A stretch of 5,200 nucleotides of DNA, taken from assembly GCA_937934285.1 (NCBI GenBank), contig CALHAT010000011.1:1-5200 (forward strand). Reading direction: 5' to 3'. The stretch is from Minisyncoccota bacterium. Lineage in GTDB: Bacteria; Patescibacteriota; Minisyncoccia; UBA6257; HR35. Both the position numbers and the translations under genes were made by a program. Of the stretch, positions 1 through 4,685 are shown in pieces (the stretch's first letter is position 1; the number at the start of each line of letters is the position of its first letter). The notes under the pieces were generated by a model. The model did no database searches, was not told the origin of the DNA, and saw only the letters and a program-made list of their open reading frames with translations.

Positions 1-362
1 CTACACCCGGGCAACCTCCTTCAGGAGGTATTCAACCTGGAAAAGTTACCATTACCTGGGAAGAGAAGCTAATTCGTATTTGTCCGCCAGGAATTTTTGG
101 TTCTTCTCCTTGTCAGTATCCTGACATCAAGACAATTATCGATAAATTTGTTGATTTTATTTTAACAATCGCGCCCCCGCTTTTGGTTGTTCTTATTATT
201 TTAGGCGGTTTTATCTATATGCTTTCCCTTCTTAGGCCTGATTTTTTTATTCAACTCGGCCATCGCTATATTCAATGGGCTATTTATGGCTATATAATTT
301 TGCTTTCTATAAGTTTAATTTTTACTCTTATTAGCGCAATTTTTGGGGGCCCATCTCCTTAG
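1..362 (+). CDS. Two-helix T4SS-pilin-like membrane protein, 3' part (5' end outside window)
   Basis: The reading frame is open from base 3 to a TAG at 360-362, giving the last 119 residues of a protein whose start is upstream. It opens with a Pro/Gly-rich stretch, then a polar segment with two cysteines (residues 27 and 37 of the visible part), a first hydrophobic helix at about 47-75, a short loop containing a His-Arg pair (87-88), and a second helix at about 90-114. The plan matches the next genes downstream, so I read it as the first visible member of a tandem paralogous array. The resemblance is to the small T4SS-pilin-like (VirB2/TrbC-like) proteins common in CPR genomes. Actual function is unknown; pilus subunit or envelope channel are both inference. 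It looks less AT-rich than the genes that follow. Confidence is high that it is coding and moderate for the family. Confidence 0.8.
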   Translation, partial: TPGQPPSGGIQPGKVTITWEEKLIRICPPGIFGSSPCQYPDIKTIIDKFVDFILTIAPPLLVVLIILGGFIYMLSLLRPDFFIQLGHRYIQWAIYGYIILLSISLIFTLISAIFGGPSP

Positions 363-381
363 ATTTATCCCCAGATTAGTT

Positions 382-409
382 TTGAAATTTATAAAATTTA
401 TAGTAAAAT
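382..409 (+). promoter_or_regulatory. Candidate sigma-70-type promoter for the membrane-protein array
   Basis: A TTGAAA box (382-387, five of six matches to the -35 consensus) and a TAAAAT box (404-409, five of six to the -10 consensus) are separated by 16 bp. They lie in the only sizeable gap before the gene at 452, which predicts a transcript start near 416 and a leader of about 35 bases. The flanking DNA is very AT-rich, so chance matches are likely and this remains a candidate. Confidence 0.45.
385..402 (+). repeat. Tandem 9-bp direct repeat AAATTTATA x2 in the promoter spacer
   Basis: AAATTTATA occurs twice head to tail (385-393 and 394-402) with no mismatch. It overlaps the end of the candidate -35 box and fills the spacer to the -10 box. 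It could be an operator or simply low-complexity AT-rich sequence; nothing in the window separates these. Confidence 0.5.
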
Positions 410-451
410 TATTTAAAACAAAAAGGTCATTAATTAAAAAAAATTAAGAAA

Positions 452-853
452 ATGAATCTGTCGATATCCCGACTGGTAAACCTATTAATTATAACTTTGC
501 TTTTGGTCCCTTATTTTAGTTTCGGTCAATTTCCACCACCAGAACAATCACAACCTCCATCTATCCCAACAAGTTTTTTTGGTTGTACTCAACAAGATAG
601 TTTAAGGGTCTGTATACTTAAAATATTACAGAAAGTTTTAGAGGTTATTTTAGTGGTTGCTTTAGCTTTGGCAGCTATTTTTATTGCTACTGCAGGATTT
701 ATTTATCTTACCAAAGGAAGCGATAATGATGCTAGGAAAAAAGCTAACAGTATGTTAATATTTGCGGCGTTTGGTTTGGTTATTGCCTTTTTGTCTTGGG
801 TAATAACTGCTTTCTTGGTAGAAATTATCCGAAGAGGCACTCAAGCAATATAA
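452..853 (+). CDS. Small secreted two-helix protein, T4SS-pilin-like (array member 2)
   Basis: The 133-residue protein has a signal-peptide-like N-terminus (about 1-25, with a plausible S-F-G cleavage site before Gln26), a Pro/Ser/Gln-rich linker (26-41), cysteines at 45 and 54, a hydrophobic helix at about 60-86, a charged loop (88-98, including ARKK) and a second helix at about 101-125, ending in a basic tail. This is the layout of VirB2/TrbC-type pilins and of the T4SS-pilin-like family widespread in CPR genomes. After cleavage the N-terminus and cysteines would be extracytoplasmic, with a hairpin in the membrane. The ATG is the first codon giving a complete signal peptide. No Shine-Dalgarno sequence is visible. 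The next gene starts 12 bases after its stop. The specific role is unknown; pilin-like oligomer is the leading inference. Confidence 0.85.
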   Translation: MNLSISRLVNLLIITLLLVPYFSFGQFPPPEQSQPPSIPTSFFGCTQQDSLRVCILKILQKVLEVILVVALALAAIFIATAGFIYLTKGSDNDARKKANSMLIFAAFGLVIAFLSWVITAFLVEIIRRGTQAI

Positions 854-865
854 TGATTTAGGATA

Positions 866-1237
866 ATGAAACAAATAATTATCATTCTTGTTATTTTTTT
901 GATAATTTATAAATTTTTTAATTATAGCTTAGCTCAAGGTTTAGATTTTCCGGCACAACGGATTCCTCCAGATATTAATTGTGGTCAAGATTTTTTTAAA
1001 TGTTTGGCTTTTTTCTTTGATAAAATTTTAAAAGTTATTATTGCTTTAGCTTTAGCTTCTTCGGCAATTTTTATTGCTTGGGCTGGAATTTTATATATTA
1101 TTCAAGGAAATACTGGCGCTAAAGACAAAGATATTCATAAAAGAATTACCTGGGCGTCTTTCGGTTTAATCGTTGCCTTATTAGCTTATGCTTTTGTAAA
1201 AATGTTAGAATTTTGGATTACTAATGTTAAAATTTAG
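866..1237 (+). CDS. Small secreted two-helix protein, T4SS-pilin-like (array member 3)
   Basis: The 123-residue protein has a signal peptide at about 1-23 (S-L-A before Gln24), a short linker with the motif P-P-D-I-N-C-G, cysteines at 39 and 46, helix 1 at about 52-78 (containing AWAGILY), a charged loop with D-I-H-K-R (89-93) and helix 2 at about 94-116. AWAGILY and IHKRI-W recur almost unchanged in the next gene, showing that the two are paralogs. An AGGA sits at 860-863 only two bases before the ATG, too close for a standard Shine-Dalgarno. The 3' end overlaps the next gene by 14 bp. Family assignment is from layout and motif likeness; function is unknown. Confidence 0.85.
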   Translation: MKQIIIILVIFLIIYKFFNYSLAQGLDFPAQRIPPDINCGQDFFKCLAFFFDKILKVIIALALASSAIFIAWAGILYIIQGNTGAKDKDIHKRITWASFGLIVALLAYAFVKMLEFWITNVKI

Positions 1238-1613
1238 TTTATTAAAAATTGCGATTTTAGTAATTTTTTTATTCCCAATATTTTTTGTCCAGATGCAACA
1301 AATTATCATTCCGCAAGAGATTAATTGTGGTTCCTTGAAAATACCTTCAACTCTTCAGACTTCAGAAGTTAGTAAGGATGCCTGGTTTATTTGCTTGGTC
1401 TATTATTTAACAAGATTTTTATCATTTTTATATGTTTCAGCTATGTTTTTAGGAGTAATTTTTTTAGCTTGGGCGGGTATTTTGTATATGAGTAATCCAG
1501 AAAAAACTCAGGAAATTCATAAAAGAATCCAATGGGGGGTTGTCGGTTTAATAGTTTCTATTTTATCTTTAACGATTATCAAGTTAATAGAAAATTTCTT
1601 TTTGAAATTATAA
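1224..1613 (+). CDS. Small secreted two-helix protein, T4SS-pilin-like (array member 4)
   Basis: The 129-residue protein has a hydrophobic signal or anchor at about 1-24 and a P-Q-E-I-N-C-G motif like that of the preceding gene. Cysteines lie at 35 and 57, a wider gap than in the sister proteins. Helix 1 is at about 61-89 (containing AWAGILY), followed by an E-I-H-K-R loop (97-101) and helix 2 at about 102-126, ending in T-I-I-K-L-I-E-x-F-F. The chosen ATG overlaps the preceding gene by 14 bp; the next in-frame ATG (codon 24) would remove the signal sequence. Its TAA is followed immediately by the ATG of the next gene, which has almost the same C-terminal motif. The signal cleavage site is unclear, so the N-terminus may stay as a third membrane anchor. 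Confidence 0.83.
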   Translation: MLKFSLLKIAILVIFLFPIFFVQMQQIIIPQEINCGSLKIPSTLQTSEVSKDAWFICLVYYLTRFLSFLYVSAMFLGVIFLAWAGILYMSNPEKTQEIHKRIQWGVVGLIVSILSLTIIKLIENFFLKL

Positions 1614-1844
1614 ATGATTGAACCACGACTTTTAAAATTTTTAGCTAATTTATTGCAACTTTTATTTGTAACATCTTTATTCTTTTCTGTTATGATTTTA
1701 GTTTATATGGGTATAATGTATATTACACGATCTACTAAAGGAGCTGAGGAAGTTCATCGCTGGTTACCTTTTTTTGTTATTGGCTTGGTCATAGTTTTTT
1801 TATCTTTTACTATAATAAAGTTAATAGAATTGTTTTTTAAATGA
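1614..1844 (+). CDS. Minimal helical-hairpin membrane protein, leaderless array member 5
   Basis: The 76-residue protein is reduced to the hairpin core of its neighbours: helix 1 at about 7-37, a short loop with E-V-H-R (46-49), and helix 2 at about 51-74 ending in T-I-I-K-L-I-E-x-F-F, nearly identical to the end of the preceding protein. It has no signal peptide, no Pro-rich linker and no cysteine. The ATG directly follows an in-frame TAA, so the gene cannot start further upstream without readthrough. No Shine-Dalgarno is visible, so initiation probably depends on ribosomes ending the previous gene. It could be a partner subunit of the same complex or a decaying duplicate; the intact frame and conserved motif favour a working gene. 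It ends in TGA. Confidence 0.78.
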   Translation: MIEPRLLKFLANLLQLLFVTSLFFSVMILVYMGIMYITRSTKGAEEVHRWLPFFVIGLVIVFLSFTIIKLIELFFK

Positions 1845-1871
1845 AAAGCTTGTTCTCTTTTTTAAAATTTT

Positions 1872-1946
1872 GCCGCTATCGTCTAGCCAGGACAAGGACG
1901 CCAGCTTCTCAGGCTGGAAACGTGGGTTCAAATCCCGCTAGCGGCA
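1872..1946 (+). tRNA. tRNA-Glu, anticodon CTC
   Basis: The 75-base cloverleaf can be drawn completely. The acceptor stem GCCGCTA (1872-1878) pairs perfectly with TAGCGGC (1939-1945), followed by discriminator A. The D stem GTCT/GGAC (1881-1884/1896-1899) encloses a loop with the conserved GG. The anticodon stem CCAGC/GCTGG (1901-1905/1913-1917) carries loop TTCTCAG with anticodon CTC at 1908-1910, reading GAG. The T stem GTGGG/CCCGC (1922-1926/1934-1938) has one G-T pair and loop TTCAAAT. The 3' CCA is not encoded and would have to be added by a nucleotidyltransferase. The TC-GTCT run and the U13-G22 pair are typical of tRNA-Glu. A TATAAT at 1811-1816 could be its -10 box but lacks a good -35. 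I saw no clear terminator after the gene. Confidence 0.95.
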
Positions 1947-2013
1947 CTACCATAAATTAAAAATTTTGTTAAAATTAGATTAATAAGGTCGTCATTAAAG
2001 TTTTGATTAAAAT

Positions 2014-2520
2014 ATGAAAAAAGTTTCTCTTCAAAGAGGTTTTACCCTTATTGAAATGGCAGTCGTCCTTTTAATTATCGGTATTTTGGCTGGTATTGTT
2101 TTAAGAAATATCGGGGGCCAGGCAATTCAAGCTCGGGATACTAAAAGAGTCGGCGATTTAAGGATTTTATCAAATTATTTGGCTCAATATTTAGCTAAGA
2201 GAGGCGAATTTCCTACATCGAATGATTCTTCGGCTAGTAACTGGTCTAACTTAAGTTCAGCTTTTCAATCCGCTGGCATTTTTGTTAATTTACCAATACC
2301 GCCGGCAGGTCCAGCTTATGAATATATTCCTTGTAGTGATGCGCCCGGAGTTACTAATCATTTTATCTTAAGAGCCCAGCTTGAGCAAACATTTGCTCAA
2401 GCGCCTCGAGTTTACGAAGGCTCATATAATTCTGCTTCGGCTCCTTCTGGTTGGACTTGCACCGGTTTTCCTTCGGGTGGTTGCTCAGCAGCTTCAAGAT
2501 ATTACTGCATCACTCAATAA
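2014..2520 (+). CDS. Type IV pilin-like protein with class III signal peptide
   Basis: The 168-residue prepilin has leader MKKVSLQRG, cut by prepilin peptidase after Gly9, then FTLIE with the conserved Glu at mature position +5 (residue 14) and a hydrophobic N-terminal helix to about residue 30. The helix continues as an amphipathic segment (A-R-D-T-K-R... to about 62) ending in G-E-F-P, equivalent to the G-x-Y-P motif after the helix in many short pilins. The C-terminal globular part has cysteines at 107, 149, 157 and 165; the last pairs could close a D-region-like loop. It leads the pilin operon and may be the major pilin or a core minor pilin; sequence alone does not decide. Its TAA abuts the ATG of the next gene. 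The start is fixed by the leader; no Shine-Dalgarno is visible within the normal distance. Confidence 0.9.
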   Translation: MKKVSLQRGFTLIEMAVVLLIIGILAGIVLRNIGGQAIQARDTKRVGDLRILSNYLAQYLAKRGEFPTSNDSSASNWSNLSSAFQSAGIFVNLPIPPAGPAYEYIPCSDAPGVTNHFILRAQLEQTFAQAPRVYEGSYNSASAPSGWTCTGFPSGGCSAASRYYCITQ

Positions 2521-3177
2521 ATGAGAGGATTTACTTTAATTGAGATTTCTATTATTATTTTAATTATCACTATTTTAACAAGTATTTCCCTCAAGTTTAC
2601 GGTTTTTTCAGGCGATACCTTATACCTTAAAAATTTTGTTTATCGTTTGGCTTCAAATATTAATTTATTAAAAGATTTTTCTTTGGGTAGAAGAGTGATT
2701 GTAATTAACGGAGTTCAAAATAAGGCTTGTGGCTATGGTCTTTTAATGACACCCTCTTCTTATTATGCTTATGCTTATGTGACTTCATCTCCCATAGAAT
2801 GTGATTTTATCGCTCTTTTAGATCCTCAGGCTTTTAGGCCATCGTCGCCGCTTTTATATCTTCATACTAATGGCGATATAAGAGAATTGCCAATTGAACC
2901 TCTTCAGATTAAAGATAATTTTCAGTCAAATAGTTTAAATTATTTCCGGATTTCTTTAAATTCACCAAATTGCTCTGATAATTTATTTTCATTATATTCC
3001 CAAATTGCTTTAATTTATTATAACCCTTACGGAGATATTTTGCTTTTAGAAGGTGGGAGCTGGAATAACCTTTTATCTTTTGATTGGGATAATATTTATT
3101 TATGTTTTAGAAGAGGTAATGAGGAGATTTATTTAAGGATAAATAGAAGTGGTCAGGCATTGCTTCAAAATTTTTAA
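2521..3177 (+). CDS. FimT/GspH-like minor pseudopilin
   Basis: The 218-residue protein has a very short leader, MRG, followed by FTLIE with Glu at +5 (residue 8) and a hydrophobic helix to about residue 25. The segment after the helix (L-A-S-N-I-N-L-L-K-D-F-S-L-G-R-R, about 43-58) resembles the region following the helix in FimT/GspH proteins. It is followed by a beta-rich C-terminal part with cysteines at 70, 94, 151 and 195 and a terminal I-N-R-x-G-Q motif often seen in this family. In known systems FimT/GspH is a low-abundance subunit associated with the pilus or pseudopilus. Being first in an H-I-J-K order supports the call. It starts immediately after the preceding TAA with no Shine-Dalgarno. 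The broad pilin assignment is firm; the H-type assignment is moderate. Confidence 0.87.
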   Translation: MRGFTLIEISIIILIITILTSISLKFTVFSGDTLYLKNFVYRLASNINLLKDFSLGRRVIVINGVQNKACGYGLLMTPSSYYAYAYVTSSPIECDFIALLDPQAFRPSSPLLYLHTNGDIRELPIEPLQIKDNFQSNSLNYFRISLNSPNCSDNLFSLYSQIALIYYNPYGDILLLEGGSWNNLLSFDWDNIYLCFRRGNEEIYLRINRSGQALLQNF

Positions 3178-3192
3178 TTTTTATTTTATAAT
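3164..3192 (+). promoter_or_regulatory. Candidate internal promoter before the PilV-like gene
   Basis: A perfect TATAAT (3187-3192) lies 17 bp after TTCAAA (3164-3169, four of six matches to the -35 consensus). This is the only break of more than one base between genes of the pilin operon. A transcript would start near 3199, leaving a leader of about 15 bases before the ATG at 3214. AT-rich DNA makes chance TATAAT matches likely. Confidence 0.35.
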
Positions 3193-3213
3193 AGATAATT
3201 GTTGATTTTAGCA

Positions 3214-3705
3214 ATGTCAATAAATCGTCAAGGAATTTCTTTGCCGGAGGGAATAGTTGCTTTAGGTCTAATTTCTATTTCAATTGTTTTTGTTTCGAAT
3301 TTAGCTATGAGCTACATTAATATTTTAACCTCGGTGAGAGAAAGATTCTTGGCTTTAAATTTAGCTCAAGAAGGAATAGAACTAAGTATTGCTTTAAGAA
3401 ATAAAAAAATAGAAAATTCTTCCTCCCCCTCGCCTGATTGGTCAGGTATAACAACCTCGGGAACATATTGTCTATTCTTTAATGAATCTAATAGATCTAT
3501 TATGGTTACTCCCTCTAATTCACCTTGCCCAGTTCCGAATTATCCTAACTATAGAAGACTTGTGAGATATGAAGATTTTCTTAATCCCAATAATATTAAT
3601 TTAACTAGGAGTATTGCTATCAAGGTTATTTCCGAAGTTTATTTTGGAAGAAACGATAAAATTAATTTGAATGTTATTCTTACTAAATGGCATCCGAACT
3701 TATAA
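3214..3705 (+). CDS. PilV/GspI-like minor pilin
   Basis: With the ATG at 3214 the product is 163 residues. Leader MSINRQG ends in the prepilin peptidase Gly, followed by ISLPE, which places Glu at +5 (residue 12), and then a hydrophobic helix to about 35. A-L-N-L-A-Q-E-G-I-E-L-x-x-A-L-R-N (47-63) is typical of PilV/GspI minor pilins. Cysteines 86 and 105 could form a disulfide. A TTG at 3199 would add five residues (MLILA) in front; I prefer the ATG because it gives a normal polar leader and because the TTG falls where the candidate promoter would start transcription. In known systems PilV/GspI sits in the minor-pilin complex that primes assembly. Its TAA abuts the next ATG. Confidence 0.87.
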   Translation: MSINRQGISLPEGIVALGLISISIVFVSNLAMSYINILTSVRERFLALNLAQEGIELSIALRNKKIENSSSPSPDWSGITTSGTYCLFFNESNRSIMVTPSNSPCPVPNYPNYRRLVRYEDFLNPNNINLTRSIAIKVISEVYFGRNDKINLNVILTKWHPNL

Positions 3706-4236
3706 ATGAAAGTCAAATTAATTAATAATCAAGCTTTTACTCTTTTAGAATCGTTGGTGGTAATATTTATTTTCACTACTGCAATAGTAATCGTCTCACA
3801 AGTATATTTTTCTTTAGTGAAAACAGCAGTTCTAGCTCAAAATTATCAACTGGCTTTTGATAACTTAAGATTTGGAACAGAGAAAATATGGACCGAAGTT
3901 AAATCCGGAAGTGATTTTTCAGTAAATAATGACAACATAACTTTTAAAGACAGAAAATGCAATCCAATTAGTATTTATAAACAAAGCGATAATATATTTT
4001 TTAGAATAAGAAATACCGAAGTCCCTCTTTTTGATGAAAATTTAGTTAGGATTATAAATTTCCAGATTTTAAGTGATAGACCATTAAGTAGCGGTGCTTA
4101 TTATGAAATTTCTCGTAAAATTTTAGTTTTTAAATACGAAGCCGAATTAAAAACACGGACCCTTACTATACCTATAATTTTTCATCAAACTGTCGCTCCT
4201 TCAAATAGTGTCTTGGTAAATAAACCATGCCGATAA
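3706..4236 (+). CDS. PilW/GspJ-like minor pilin with Ala at the cleavage site
   Basis: The 176-residue protein has leader MKVKLINNQA and then FTLLE, placing Glu at +5 (residue 15), followed by a hydrophobic helix to about 37. The residue before the cleavage point is Ala10 where the four preceding pilin candidates would normally be expected to have Gly; Ala is tolerated in some known prepilins. The amphipathic continuation (F-D-N-L-R-F-G-T-E-K-I-W-T-E-V-K-S-G, 51-68) resembles the region after the helix in GspJ/PilW proteins. Cysteines 85 and 175 could form a disulfide tying the C-terminus to the fold. Its place between I-like and K-like genes supports the J/W call. The ATG directly follows the previous TAA, and the 3' end overlaps the next gene by 10 bp. 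Confidence 0.83.
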   Translation: MKVKLINNQAFTLLESLVVIFIFTTAIVIVSQVYFSLVKTAVLAQNYQLAFDNLRFGTEKIWTEVKSGSDFSVNNDNITFKDRKCNPISIYKQSDNIFFRIRNTEVPLFDENLVRIINFQILSDRPLSSGAYYEISRKILVFKYEAELKTRTLTIPIIFHQTVAPSNSVLVNKPCR

Positions 4237-4685
4237 ATAAGGGACAGGTTCTTTTAATCGTTGTTTTTGCCCTAACTTTTTCTCTTTTTTCTATGTTTAT
4301 GCTTTTAGCTCCGATTAAGGATAAAATTCTGAGAATTAAAGATGTAGAAAATATTTATCAAGCTTTAGCAAACAGTGAGAAAGGCTTAGAAGCAGTTTTA
4401 TTGGATATTTTTAAAAATACTAATTTGAGTTTAAACAAAGAATTTAATTCCTATTCAACCAGATATTGTGCTGGTATGAGTTATCGAGACTTGGAGGGTT
4501 TATGTATTAATTTTGTTTATCAACCGTTATCTCCTTTATGGAATTTATCAAATGATAAATTTAGGGCTGATTATTTTATTTTTCTCGTTCCCTTTGACGA
4601 AGAGTTGGTTATTCAAACAAGAAATTTCAGTGATGGCATTATTCAGAGAATCATTCGTACTCTATTTTTGGGAAGTTTGCAATGA
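4227..4685 (+). CDS. PilX/GspK-like minor pilin-type protein
   Basis: The 152-residue protein starts MPINKGQVLLIVVFAL: a short basic leader with Gly6 as a possible cleavage point, then a hydrophobic helix to about 29. There is no Glu at +5, as is also the case in GspK and many PilX proteins. The segment I-Y-Q-A-L-A-N-S-E-K-G-L-E-A (43-56) matches the A-x-A-G-x-E-type region after the helix in PilX. Cysteines 81 and 93 form a potential disulfide, and the C-terminal S-D-G-I-I-Q-R-I-I-R-T is PilX-like. In T2SS and T4P systems K/X caps the tip complex. The start overlaps the PilW-like gene by 10 bp and the TGA stop overlaps the ligA ATG. Cleavage by prepilin peptidase is uncertain, and this is the least secure assignment of the operon. 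Confidence 0.75.
   Translation: MPINKGQVLLIVVFALTFSLFSMFMLLAPIKDKILRIKDVENIYQALANSEKGLEAVLLDIFKNTNLSLNKEFNSYSTRYCAGMSYRDLEGLCINFVYQPLSPLWNLSNDKFRADYFIFLVPFDEELVIQTRNFSDGIIQRIIRTLFLGSLQ
4670..4675 (+). promoter_or_regulatory. Weak Shine-Dalgarno-like GGGAAG before ligA
   Basis: GGGAAG lies six bases upstream of the ligA ATG, inside the end of the PilX-like gene. It is the best-placed purine-rich tract ahead of any start in the window, although its match to AGGAGG is only partial. It would help ligA initiate in addition to coupling through the overlapping stop. Confidence 0.3.

Noticed and set aside
1611..1613. Programmed readthrough of TAA joining array members 4 and 5
   Set aside because: TAA is the most efficient stop, an ATG follows at once, and every TAA-ATG junction is in frame by construction, so the shared frame is not evidence for readthrough.
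1842..1844. UGA recoded as Gly, as in some CPR lineages
   Set aside because: Reading on from here would run through the tRNA gene, and TGA also ends the PilX-like gene exactly at the ligA start. No internal TGA interrupts any gene.
1863..1868. TAAAAT as the -10 box of the tRNA gene
   Set aside because: It ends three bases before the first tRNA base, so transcription would start inside the mature tRNA.
1970..1975. TAAAAT as the -10 box for the pilin operon at 2014
   Set aside because: No acceptable -35 box lies 16-18 bp upstream, and such hexamers are frequent in this AT-rich DNA.
1947..1980. Intrinsic terminator after the tRNA
   Set aside because: The AAAATTTT palindrome is only A-T pairs with no GC-rich stem followed by a T tract, so it would not form a stable terminator hairpin.
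3199..3213. TTG start for the PilV-like gene, five codons upstream of the ATG
   Set aside because: It adds a hydrophobic MLILA before a normal short polar leader, lacks a Shine-Dalgarno site, and coincides with the predicted transcript start of the candidate promoter.
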